A stretch of DNA of 64,000 nucleotides from Pelotomaculum sp. PtaB.Bin104. Its GTDB lineage: Bacteria; Bacillota; Desulfotomaculia; Desulfotomaculales; Pelotomaculaceae. Below, piece after piece: positions 7,697-15,728 of this stretch; the first letter of the stretch is position 1; each line of letters starts with the position of its first letter. The stretch covers positions 1-64,000 of the forward strand of contig MVQL01000211.1 in assembly GCA_002067205.1 (NCBI GenBank), given 5' to 3'. Both the position numbers and the translations under genes were made by a program. Under the pieces are notes generated by a model, which had not been told where the DNA came from, did no database searches, and worked only from the letters and a program-made list of their open reading frames with translations.

Positions 7697-10600
7697 TTAT
7701 TGTTCAAACCGGACAAAGACAGTAGTTCCACTGGACCCGGTCTCAATATTTATGGTGGCATTGTGTCTTTCCACGATGCTGTAACAAACCGAAAGCCCTA
7801 ACCCCGTCCCATTTTCTTTAGTTGTAAAAAATGGTGTTCCTATCTGATCAAGCGCTTCAGGTTTTATGCCTGAACCTTGATCCTCCACTGCCAGCACAAC
7901 CTGATTATCTTCCAAGAAGGTTCTTATGGTTAATGTTCTGCCGGCTGTCATTGCTTCTAATCCATTTCTAACCAGGTTTAAAATCAGTTGGATAATTTCT
8001 TTTTCGTCCAGGAGCAAGTCCACAGTCTCCGTTAATTCTAATTCGATAAACTTGTCATTATCGAAAGCATCAGCCTGAATTAAGGGGAAAAGTTTCTGCA
8101 GAATTTGATTAATATTTTGCCGCTTTAAATCTACCGGTTTGTTTCTCGCCAAAGATAAGAACTCAGTAATTATTGAATTAGCCCGGTCCAGCTCATCAAT
8201 CATCAGGTCAAAGGAGTCTTTATATTCAACAAATGAATCTTTTTTTCTGTATATTTGCAGAAACCCGCGCACGGTAGTCATGGGATTCCTGATTTCGTGC
8301 CCGATTCCTGCGGCCATTTGTCCGATAAGATTCATGCGTTCTAGGCGTGCAATTTCATTTTCTATCTTTTTTAAATCGGTAATGTCATTCAAAGTAATAA
8401 GCCTGCATTCTTCGTTGTTTAGTTCAATTATCTCAGCTGACATTAAAACATTGCGAGAATCGTTAAATTTGGTTTTAAATATGACGCCAAAATTATGAAC
8501 ATACCCCTGTTCTGTTACAATTTTTCTATAAAGTTTAAATTTTTCACTTTCGGCAAAGAGACCCATATCTAAAACAGTGCGGCCGATTATTTCTTCACGA
8601 TTAAAACCGAAGTAACGCTCATAACTTTTGTTTACTTCAATGTGCTGATCATTCCCCTGCCTTACAATAACCATTGGGATAGGATTGTTGTAAAAAGCCT
8701 TGTAAAACCTTTCTTCTGATAAACGCAACTTTTTTTCAACCTGTTTAAGCTCGGTGATATCACTGATTACACTTAATAGATACTTTTCACTGCCGATAAC
8801 AATAATATCTGAAGAAAAAAGACCAATTTTAATCTCCCCTGATTTAATTCGGAAGTTAATGTCCAGGTTTTTAACAAATCCCTTTTCCATTACGCTTTCA
8901 ATGATCTTAGCACGGTCCTCCGGATGCTCATATAGATTTAATGCTTTAAATGCTTTAGCTGTACGATATAAAACTTCCTGACGGGAATAGCCGAAAAAGC
9001 TGAGGAAATTGTTATTAATGTCTATTATTTGTCCACTTTCAATTGTGGTGATGGCCATCGGGTTGGGGCCGGCATTAAAGGCTTTGGAGAAGCGCTCTTC
9101 TGAAAGCCGCAGTGTTTCTAAGGCATGCTTTTGCTCTGTAACATCCTGGAGCATGCCCTGTATTGCCGGACGCCCTTGAAATGATGACTTCAAACTGTAT
9201 ACATCAATATAAATAACGCTTCCGTCTTTCTTCAGGCCCCGCAGATTGAACTTTATTGAATTAACCTCTCCGTCCAGCCCTTGTCTGAAAAGCTTACGGA
9301 CCATGGCTAAATCATCAGGACTTACGAGCTCTACAGGATTTATTTTATTTAGTTCATCAACGGTATAACCAAAAATCTCAGCGAATTTCGGGTTAACAAA
9401 GCAAAGAGAACCGTCCTGAAAAATATACACGCCGACGAGTGCCTCGTTCACCAAACGCTGATACTGTTCCTTCAATTCATTAATAACTTTTTCAGACTGC
9501 TTGCGTTCGGTAATATCAATCCCCAGCTCAAGTACCAGCGGGGAACCGTCAAAATCCTTAAAAGGGTAATCATACATCTGATAAGTAGCCCCGGATAAAC
9601 TGGTCCAATCCCGCTCCTGGGGAACTTGTGTATCAAAAACACTAAAAATGGGACATTTCTTGCAGGGGGTATTTCTGCCTCGAAAAACTTCATAACATGT
9701 CTTTCCGTCCGTTTCGCCAAAACGCTCACGAAAATAACTATTGGTAAATCGAAATGAATAATCGGGCGCAATAAGACATACATATGCGGGCAGTTTATCC
9801 AAAAGGGAAAACAACCTCTGCCGTTCATTCTTAAGCGCTTCCTCAACATTCTTGCGCGATGTTATATTTGTAGCAATTTCCAACTTGACCATCCGGCCAT
9901 CTATCCATCTTATGGCCCGGTCACGGCAATGTACCCATATCCCGTTGCGTGTATTTCGAAAATCCCAGTTGTATAAGCCCGTGGGTTCACCATTGCTGCT
10001 TATTAATTTATTATTAGTGCAAAAAACACAAGGGCCGGATTGGTTTTCTTGAATCTTTTGCCAGCAAGTATCTCCTTCAACAACACCAAATTTATCTCTC
10101 ATGTACTGATTTGTATAAAGGACCTCATAATTCTCCATATCAGCAACGTAAACAGCTGCATCAAGGCTGTCTAACACCGTAATTAATCTTTCATTAGAGT
10201 CTTTCAATGCCTTCTCTGTTCTCTTACGCTCGGAGATGTCACGCATTACTGCCTGCATCGCTGACTTGCCTTGAAAGGTTATAGGGGTAACCGCTGATTC
10301 GATATCAATAACCTCTCCGTTAAAATGAATCAACTTTCCTTCAATAAAAGATAAAGCTGTACCTGTATCCTTAATTTGCTTCCAACGTTCCTGAATAACT
10401 TTTTTAAAATCCGGGTGAGCAAAATCCAAGATGGACTTTCCAATAATCTCTCCGGTACTGGGCGCACCAACAAGTCTTGCTCCCGCCTCGTTAATAAATT
10501 CAATCTTACCTTCGCTATGAATGACCACGGCATCTGGTGAAAGGTCAACAAGCTGCCGGTAACGTTCTTCATTCTCTTTTAAGGATTCTTCTAGTTTTCT

Positions 10601-10762
10601 CCGCTCATTAATTTCCTGCTGAAGTTGTTCTTTAGCAATTTCTAACTCAATCGTCCGCACTTTTACCAGTTCTTCAAGATGGTCACGGTGCTTTTTTATT
10701 TCCTCTTCAATCATGTCCAAAAGTTTCTGACTGGTCTTACAGAGTAGTTCTTCATTCAACAT
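7697..10762 (-). CDS. Multi-PAS sensor histidine kinase (sporulation-kinase-like)
   Basis: A cytoplasmic kinase of about 1020 residues with no membrane segment. After an N-terminal coiled coil (to ~residue 70) come six PAS-type domains in series. The second and third carry Cys pairs in GPCVFCTNN and TPCKKCPIF. A HisKA helix follows with H-box AAGIGHEIRNP (His near residue 822-827), then N-box LILNLVRNGLEAM, G1 VEDQGSGI and G2 GTGLGLSVCYSI. This matches KinA/KinE-type phosphorelay kinases. There is no adjacent response regulator, consistent with an orphan feeding Spo0F/Spo0A (inference). The start is set at ATG 10762, 5 nt after GGGAG; ATG 10777 is the alternative. Confidence 0.88.
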   Translation of the reverse strand: MLNEELLCKTSQKLLDMIEEEIKKHRDHLEELVKVRTIELEIAKEQLQQEINERRKLEESLKENEERYRQLVDLSPDAVVIHSEGKIEFINEAGARLVGAPSTGEIIGKSILDFAHPDFKKVIQERWKQIKDTGTALSFIEGKLIHFNGEVIDIESAVTPITFQGKSAMQAVMRDISERKRTEKALKDSNERLITVLDSLDAAVYVADMENYEVLYTNQYMRDKFGVVEGDTCWQKIQENQSGPCVFCTNNKLISSNGEPTGLYNWDFRNTRNGIWVHCRDRAIRWIDGRMVKLEIATNITSRKNVEEALKNERQRLFSLLDKLPAYVCLIAPDYSFRFTNSYFRERFGETDGKTCYEVFRGRNTPCKKCPIFSVFDTQVPQERDWTSLSGATYQMYDYPFKDFDGSPLVLELGIDITERKQSEKVINELKEQYQRLVNEALVGVYIFQDGSLCFVNPKFAEIFGYTVDELNKINPVELVSPDDLAMVRKLFRQGLDGEVNSIKFNLRGLKKDGSVIYIDVYSLKSSFQGRPAIQGMLQDVTEQKHALETLRLSEERFSKAFNAGPNPMAITTIESGQIIDINNNFLSFFGYSRQEVLYRTAKAFKALNLYEHPEDRAKIIESVMEKGFVKNLDINFRIKSGEIKIGLFSSDIIVIGSEKYLLSVISDITELKQVEKKLRLSEERFYKAFYNNPIPMVIVRQGNDQHIEVNKSYERYFGFNREEIIGRTVLDMGLFAESEKFKLYRKIVTEQGYVHNFGVIFKTKFNDSRNVLMSAEIIELNNEECRLITLNDITDLKKIENEIARLERMNLIGQMAAGIGHEIRNPMTTVRGFLQIYRKKDSFVEYKDSFDLMIDELDRANSIITEFLSLARNKPVDLKRQNINQILQKLFPLIQADAFDNDKFIELELTETVDLLLDEKEIIQLILNLVRNGLEAMTAGRTLTIRTFLEDNQVVLAVEDQGSGIKPEALDQIGTPFFTTKENGTGLGLSVCYSIVERHNATINIETGSSGTTVFVRFEQ

Positions 10763-10952
10763 CGATGCTCCCATCATTTTTTTAGTATTAATGGAGTTAT
10801 TCTATGTAATTTGTTTTTTTCCTTTGAAGATATTGTTAATTACGATTATTCAGATTAAATATTAAATCAGTTGTACTTCGCAATATAATGTTTGCAGCAG
10901 ATTTTTTACAAAATCATATGAGACACTTTTATTTTTTAGCCTGCCTGATTTC

Positions 10953-12000
10953 GTGAAAATGCCTGACCACCCTCCCTTCCATGGGCAAAACCCTACTGAC
11001 CTCCGATTTAATTCTGAAGATAACCTTTGCTTGGCAGGGTATTACTTTGAAGCAGTGAAAGCGGCCCAGGAATGCCATCAAATCTTAGCCTTATTCGGCG
11101 GTAAAGCTCCTCACCAGCACAGTTTTGTCCATGGCGGCGTTGCCGCAGCCCCTACAGCAGATAAAGTTGAACAGGCTTTAGCACTGATCGGCAGCATAAG
11201 TGAATTTGTAAAAAGCAGGATGGTTCACGATACCGAGCTAATATCACGGGTTTATAGCGATTATTTTCGAATTGGAATTAAACCGGCCCAATTTTTATCT
11301 TTTTGGCTTGTTCAGATTTGGAACGAGAAATGAAAATTTTTTATGGAGAAGTGGTGTGCTGGCAGATGGTCAGTTATACCCTCCACAATTAGAACTGATT
11401 AATGAAAACATAACCAGTTCCTGGTTTGACAAAACTGCTGCTGATGAAATAATGCCGGATCCTCTCAAATCAGGGGCTTATACCTGGATAAAATCTGTAC
11501 GGTATGCAGGCCGCCATTTTCAAGTAGGCCCGCTTGCCCGTATGATCATCAACGGGTTTTATAAGGGAGGCACGGCTACGATGGATAGGATCTATACTCG
11601 CACCATGGAAACCCTCCTGCTTACAGAATTAGTGCAGGAGTGGTTCAAAAAACTGAAACCCGGCCCTCCTCCAATTAGGCAAAAAAGTACCCCGGTAAAG
11701 AAAGAAGTAACAGCCGTGACTGATGCGATGAGAGGCGCACTCTTGCATACCATGATTACTGAAGATGAAAGAGTTGTAAAATACAATATTATTACACCGA
11801 CGGTATGGAATTTTTCACCTAAAGACGAGTGCGGAGGACGCGGGCCATTGGAAAGCGCACTTGTTGGAACCGAAATAGAAAATCAGGACATGCTCTTTAC
11901 TATTCTTGGACGGACTATTCGCTCATTTGACCCTTGCATATCCTGTGCAACCCATCTCCTTGACTGCAAGGGTATCTTGAAAAGGACTGTAGTTTTTTAA
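10953..12000 (+). pseudogene. Truncated, frameshifted NiFe hydrogenase large subunit
   Basis: The first frame (10953-11333) gives YFEAVKAAQECHQILALFGG and APHQHSFVHGG. The second (to 12000) continues with GLFRFGTRNENFLWRSGVL, ITPTVWNFSPKD and the C-terminal nickel motif DPCISCATHLLDCKG. The join is a one-base shift in the T-run near 11297-11301. About 130-180 N-terminal residues, including the first RxCGxC nickel-ligand motif, are missing; the frame opens at a weak GTG. There is no small-subunit or maturation gene nearby. The gene is therefore a remnant of an uptake-type hydrogenase. Confidence 0.85.
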
Positions 12001-12252
12001 AATATCGCCCTCCGTCCGGAGGGGTTAAGATAAGCTATTCTGGGAAAACTATGTATAGATTACAAGGAAGGGAATATCATCGTTCAAAGTTATTAGTCAA
12101 AATAAGTTTACTGCTTTTTATTAAAATGAGATCCTGGAAACGGATCAATAATACATTATTTTTCAGTTCTATTCCGTTAAATATTGTGCTATATTATACC
12201 TAGACAAAAGACTTGAGTATTTTACCAGTGTTGCAAAAATGCACATAAATAT

Positions 12253-12328
<76 letters not shown>

Positions 12329-12334
12329 CCTGAA

Positions 12335-12366
12335 GAGGCTGTTTTTAACACGGCCTCAATTTTTTT
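12335..12366 (+). terminator. Terminator after tRNA-Phe
   Basis: GAGGC/GCCTC stem around a T/A-rich inner part, followed by a run of T (AATTTTTTT) a few bases after the tRNA. Confidence 0.65.
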
Positions 12367-12425
12367 ACCGTTGAGGTCAATAGGGAAGTAATGGTCAGGT
12401 TTTGAACTAATTAAAAATAAGAAAG

Positions 12426-12454
12426 TTGGTTGAATTGAAAGATTCAGGTATAAT
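12426..12454 (+). promoter_or_regulatory. Sigma-A-type promoter upstream of the UlaG-like gene
   Basis: TTGGTT (12426-12431), 17-nt spacer, TATAAT (12449-12454). It lies about 195 nt before the next start codon, so a long leader or a second promoter is possible. The remaining spacer up to 12648 shows no other feature. Confidence 0.5.
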
Positions 12455-12648
12455 AACCGGGGAAGAATTCATATAAAGAAACAGGAATTATAAAGCAAGA
12501 AATAATGGTTTGCTCCGTCAAAACTGACGAGTTAATGGAGTGATCGATTACAATCTAAGAGGGCATCCAGAGGATCTTCCAGATCTATAATGTTAGGTCA
12601 GAGCACAAGCCAGGATTAAATTATTTATAAATAGGGGTGATTATTAAG

Positions 12649-13302
12649 ATGGCAGACAGTGGGATCAAGATATTTTGGTACGGCCACTCTTGCTTTTTGA
12701 TTGAAACGCCGCAAAAGAAAATAATTACGGACCCATTTTATAAAAACTTTGGGTACCCTGTGCCAAACATAGCTGCAGACATTGTTACCATAAGCCACCA
12801 GCATAGTGACCATAATGGTATAGATACAGTGCCGGGGAAGCCTAAGGTTGTCGAAACAGCTGGTGAACATAACATTGACGGAGTAAAAATAACCGGCGTC
12901 AAATCCTTCCACGATATGAGAAATGGCTCCCAGCGGGGAGAGAATATTATTTTTGTTTTTCAGGTAGAAGGAATCAGGATCTGTCACCTGGGGGACCTTG
13001 GTCACCTGCTGGACCAGCCAACCTTAAAACAAATCGGTGAAGTTGATGTGCTGCTGATACCGGTCGGTGGTTATTACACCATTAACGCGGGAGAGGCCAA
13101 AGAAGTTGCCGCTCAATTAAACCCGTACCTGGTTGTGCCGATGCATTACATAACCGGTTACATTAAATTGCCGATTGCGCCGGTAAATGAATTCTTGAAG
13201 CTCTATCCAAACTACTCAGAGCAAAAACAACTGGAAATTCTGGCTGGCAAACTGCCGGACCAGAGGCAGCAGGTATGTTTGTTGGACCTGGCTTCTAAAT
13301 AA
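12649..13302 (+). CDS. UPF0173-type metal-dependent hydrolase (UlaG/YtkL-like metallo-beta-lactamase fold)
   Basis: A 217-residue protein. An N-terminal IFWYGHSCFLIETPQKKII strand pair is followed by the metal motif ISHQHSDHNGID (HxHxDH), a later His in HLGDLGHLL, and a closing VPMHYITG. This is the UPF0173/UlaG branch of the metallo-beta-lactamase superfamily, whose members cleave varied, often phosphorylated, substrates. The substrate here is unknown. ATG 12649 was preferred over GTG 12637 because AGGGGTGA ends 9 nt upstream of the ATG. The gene stands alone with its own terminator. Confidence 0.88.
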   Translation: MADSGIKIFWYGHSCFLIETPQKKIITDPFYKNFGYPVPNIAADIVTISHQHSDHNGIDTVPGKPKVVETAGEHNIDGVKITGVKSFHDMRNGSQRGENIIFVFQVEGIRICHLGDLGHLLDQPTLKQIGEVDVLLIPVGGYYTINAGEAKEVAAQLNPYLVVPMHYITGYIKLPIAPVNEFLKLYPNYSEQKQLEILAGKLPDQRQQVCLLDLASK

Positions 13303-13322
13303 GTTTACCAGATGATAAAATC

Positions 13323-13364
13323 AGCCCCTGGCATCGCTTCCGGCGAGACAGGGGCTTTCTGTCT
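13323..13364 (+). terminator. Rho-independent terminator
   Basis: AGCCCCTG/CAGGGGCT stem (13323-13330 with 13349-13356) followed by TTTCTGTCTT. Confidence 0.8.
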
Positions 13365-13435
13365 TATCAGGCGCACCATCCTAACTACCTTCGCATATTA
13401 TCTAGTAAAGATAAAACAGGAGGTTTCTTATTGTG

Positions 13436-13651
13436 ATGGATGAAACTACTATCGATGCCATGAAAGAAGTAATGGAACTAAACCGTTCAATGGGCCCGCA
13501 CTGCCCCGCCCAGAAGCCGACCAGGTGCTCCAGCCCGGCTTTAGTTGCTTTCATTTTCAGGGAAGTCCGCTGCGTAAACGTATTCAACGGCGCCTGTGAA
13601 GATTGGAACCCCGGCAACTGCGGCGATTTTGATCCTGGAGTTTGCGACTAG
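13436..13651 (+). CDS. Small Cys-rich protein, copy 1 of a tandem pair
   Basis: 71 residues: an acidic start MDETTIDAMKEVMEL, a Pro/Cys spacer (CPAQKPTRCSS), a hydrophobic strand PALVAFIFREVRCVNVFNGA, and an end CEDWNPGNCGDFDPGVCD. Six Cys in total. No family is recognised. AGGAGG at 13418-13423 precedes GTG 13433/ATG 13436. The adjacent copy at 13896-14120 keeps the same upstream sequence and the same core, so this is a true gene duplication. There is no signal peptide. Possible roles (spore-layer structural protein, metal binding, or precursor peptide) are guesses. Confidence 0.7.
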   Translation: MDETTIDAMKEVMELNRSMGPHCPAQKPTRCSSPALVAFIFREVRCVNVFNGACEDWNPGNCGDFDPGVCD

Positions 13652-13784
13652 TTTAGGCTGTAAAGGAAAATAAAATGGGCTAAATAACCCTCTTTTTGAA
13701 ATTGCTACTGTTGTGCGGGTTTATCCGGGAAGAAACCAGGGATCAGCCCATGGCCAAAGTGAAGTATGTTTTCTTAGGGGTCTT

Positions 13785-13815
13785 GTTTAATCGTCCAACA
13801 GTTGGACAATTAAAC
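13785..13815. repeat. Dispersed GTCCAAC palindrome, copy 1
   Basis: Arms GTTTAAT-C-GTCCAAC and GTTGGAC-A-ATTAAAC around a central A, with one C/A mismatch. Further copies lie at 15632, 34692 and 45874. It sits between the two Cys-rich genes. Confidence 0.75.
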
Positions 13816-13895
13816 TTATGCCCGGCACAAGGCGCACCATTAGAGACACTTCCACATATTATCTTATAAAGATATAATTCAGGAGGTTATTATTG

Positions 13896-14120
13896 ATGGA
13901 TGAGACTACAATCGATGCCATGAAGGAAGCAATGGAAATGGAGCGGTCAATACGTCCTACTCTTCCTCCCCCGTTGCCGACAAGATGCCCCTGCACCAGC
14001 CCGGCGTTAGTTGCTTTTATTTTCCGCGATGTCCGCTGTGTAAACGTATTCAACGGCGCCTGTGAAGATTGGAATCCCGGCAACTGTGGTTGTTTTGAAG
14101 ATGGACCTGTTTGCGACTAA
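13896..14120 (+). CDS. Small Cys-rich protein, copy 2 of a tandem pair
   Basis: 74 residues, paralogous to the gene at 13436. It keeps MDETTIDAMKEAME, SPALVAFIFRDVRCVNVFNG, ACEDWNPGNCG and the final VCD. The linker between the acidic start and the hydrophobic core is Pro-rich and differs (PTLPPPLPTRCPCTSP), and it has one more Cys. AGGAGG (13881-13886) is 9 nt before ATG 13896. The strong conservation of the second half against a divergent linker suggests that the hydrophobic/Cys part carries the function. The function itself is unknown. Confidence 0.7.
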   Translation: MDETTIDAMKEAMEMERSIRPTLPPPLPTRCPCTSPALVAFIFRDVRCVNVFNGACEDWNPGNCGCFEDGPVCD

Positions 14121-14205
14121 TCAAGCTACCAAAATAATATAAAAAGGGGAGGCTTGCAGCCCCCAAACTGGCGCTCAAATGTCCGGGGTGCTGGTTAAAG
14201 TATGG

Positions 14206-14238
14206 AAAAAAAGCGAGTAGTTTTCTACTTGCTTTTTT
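14206..14238 (+). terminator. Rho-independent terminator
   Basis: AAAAAAGC-G-AGTAG pairs with CTACT-T-GCTTTTTT (one G-T pair), ending in a T-run. It closes the small Cys-rich gene pair. The spacer onward to 14517 holds nothing recognisable. Confidence 0.75.
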
Positions 14239-14517
14239 ATTACATTTAACTTGTGCTTACTTTCACTTGTAATGCACTTTGTTGTGCGGTGATTTAACTG
14301 TCTCGTTTTTGTCCATTTTGTGTCCTGTAATCACACACTGTACTGTCTTCGTACATATAAAAATAGGCATTTAAGCGGTAAGTTAACAGGTTTTTTTCCT
14401 GGGCGGCCTGGGTAGGTCAAAACTAGCTAGCGGACACCATATTTTATAGCCATTGGCGGAATTGTATAGCTTTGGGTGAAGAACATTTTCCCTGAAATAA
14501 CTCAATATTGGAATTTG

Positions 14518-14533
14518 TGGCACGGAGCTTGCG
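14518..14533 (+). promoter_or_regulatory. Sigma-54 (-24/-12) promoter
   Basis: TGGCACGGAGCTTGCG matches the RpoN consensus TGGCAC-N5-TTGC, with exactly 10 nt between the invariant GG and GC. It lies ~135 nt upstream of the first NuoE-like tiny gene and points towards it. The intervening DNA is rich in TTAATTAA/GTTAAT words. An enhancer-binding activator would be required; none is encoded in the window. Confidence 0.75.
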
Positions 14534-14667
14534 TATATATAAATGTAATTAATGTTAATTAATATAATCCTATCATATTCGTTAAGGTTAAAAAATATTA
14601 ATTAATTAAATGCCCCCTAGAATTAGTAGCCGCATTCCAAAAAATTACAATGCGAGGAGAGAGGAAA

Positions 14668-14808
14668 ATGGAAGTCGCCCAGCGTGAAAGTACAAAGGAT
14701 GAGCTTCTTGAGTTGTTGCAATGGATGCGGGAGTATTACGGGCTGCAAATACCGGAAGAAGTGCTGCTGAGCGTTGCCGAAAAAATAGATTCCTCAACGC
14801 ACAATTAA
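14668..14808 (+). CDS. 46-residue protein resembling the NuoE/HymA N-terminal helical region, copy 1
   Basis: MEVAQRESTKDELLELLQWM continues REYYGLQIPEEVLLSVAEKI and then diverges (DSSTHN). The pattern L..LL.W..EYYG..P.....SVAEK corresponds to the helical start of NuoE/HydA-type thioredoxin-like 2Fe-2S subunits (L..L..I.E.YG..P.......A..LGI), but no Cys-bearing ferredoxin part follows. GAGGAGAGAGGAAA precedes ATG 14668. It is read as the shorter sister of the gene at 14949, with its last helix lost or replaced. Its presence behind a sigma-54 promoter argues for a real small gene. Confidence 0.6.
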   Translation: MEVAQRESTKDELLELLQWMREYYGLQIPEEVLLSVAEKIDSSTHN

Positions 14809-14831
14809 AGGTGTCCGTTCATATAATGCTA

Positions 14832-14918
14832 AACGTTAATTAACAACGGGTGAATGCAACAACATAGGTTAATGAACGTTCATAATATAATGTTCTCGAA
14901 AATAAGAGCATTATATTA
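14832..14918. promoter_or_regulatory. Two stacked inverted repeats between the tiny NuoE-like genes
   Basis: AACGTTAATTAAC (14832-14844) faces GTTAATGAACGTT (14868-14880), pairing except one position. Directly next comes TAATATAATG (14883-14892) with CATTATATTA (14909-14918), enclosing an inner CTC/GAG. The first could be an operator, the second an RNA hairpin ahead of the ribosome-binding site of the second tiny gene. Confidence 0.5.
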
Positions 14919-14948
14919 CAAAAATCCAAAACGTAAGGAGAGAGAAAA

Positions 14949-15119
14949 ATGGAAGTCACTCGCCATGAAGGTAATAAAGACGAACTGAACGAAGTGCTGT
15001 ATTGGATTCACGAGTATTACGGGCTGCATGTGCCGCAAGACGTGCAGCTGAGCGTTGCCGAAAAAATGGGTATTCCCCTGAGCACGCTTAAGAGCGCTAT
15101 TACACGTTCCATCCTTTAA
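14949..15119 (+). CDS. 56-residue protein resembling the NuoE/HymA N-terminal helical region, copy 2
   Basis: MEVTRHEGNKDELNEVLYWI is followed by HEYYGLHVPQDVQLSVAEKM and GIPLSTLKSAITRSIL. The run YG-x-x-VPxDV-x-x-x-VAEKMGIPLS is close to the second half of the NuoE helical bundle, where GIPLSxVYGVATFY leads into the ferredoxin fold. Here the chain stops at the equivalent of that junction and has no Cys. It could dock onto a hydrogenase or NADH-dehydrogenase partner, or act as a small HTH-like regulator; both are inference. AAGGAGAGAG precedes ATG 14949. Confidence 0.62.
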   Translation: MEVTRHEGNKDELNEVLYWIHEYYGLHVPQDVQLSVAEKMGIPLSTLKSAITRSIL

Positions 15120-15237
15120 TGTCCTTTTCAGAAGGAGCATCAGTGGTACGGCCACGTAAAATAGTTCGTATAAGCTTAGCTTTATATAGTACCTCCCCTC
15201 CTATTTTCGTCCCTTAAGTCTAGTTATCTTCGCTGCA

Positions 15238-15266
15238 CCTCCCCAGCAACTGGGGAGGCCTTTTTT
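15238..15266 (+). terminator. Rho-independent terminator
   Basis: CCTCCCCAG/CTGGGGAGG with a 3-nt loop and CCTTTTTT. It is a strong terminator after the tiny NuoE-like gene pair. Confidence 0.85.
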
Positions 15267-15434
15267 ACCTGTCCTCATGCTTAATATTGATAATCAAAGC
15301 AAAGGCTATGGTGCCGTAGGCCACAAAGCTGCGGAAGTACCGCATTTATTTCCTGTCCGAACCGGGTATGCAACAGGTAAAAGATCATCCCCGCAAACAG
15401 GTGTACCACCATGATCATGAATAAAGGAATTCTA
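15265..15434 (-). pseudogene. Possible remnant of a small membrane protein
   Basis: One minus-strand frame reads IPLFMIMVVHLFAGMIFYLL then HTRFGQEI; the overlapping frame reads MRYFRSFVAYGTIAFALIIN then IKHEDR. Both look like genuine hydrophobic membrane segments, joined out of frame or overlapping. No start with a ribosome-binding site and no recognised family. The remaining spacer (15435-15728) holds only the palindrome at 15632 and a partial heptamer repeat near 15675. Confidence 0.3.
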
Positions 15435-15631
15435 TTTCACCGGTGTCACTACAATCATAATTGCTATCTAAGATGCATTTTATTAATATATTGAGTAGCT
15501 ATCTGCTAGAATTACTCTCGCACCGTGAATCAGGTGTATATCCGGAAATTTGCCCGAGTAAGATGATATAATAATTCAGAAAATATAGTTAAGATCGCAG
15601 CCGGCAGAGAACCCTGTGCTGTCCTGCATAA

Positions 15632-15661
15632 GTTTATCGTCCAACAGTTGGACAATTAAAC
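15632..15661. repeat. Dispersed GTCCAAC palindrome, copy 2
   Basis: GTTTAT-C-GTCCAAC, A, GTTGGAC-A-ATTAAAC, nearly identical to copy 1 at 13785 and lying 68 nt before the cardiolipin synthase start. Confidence 0.75.
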
Positions 15662-15728
15662 CGCCGCTATGACTCAAGTCCGACGTCTGATAATAATATT
15701 AGGATGAACTGGAGAAGGTGAAGAAGGG

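Noticed and set aside
12625-13005. 126-codon minus-strand ORF
   Set aside because: It is antisense to the UlaG-like hydrolase with its HxHxDH motif.
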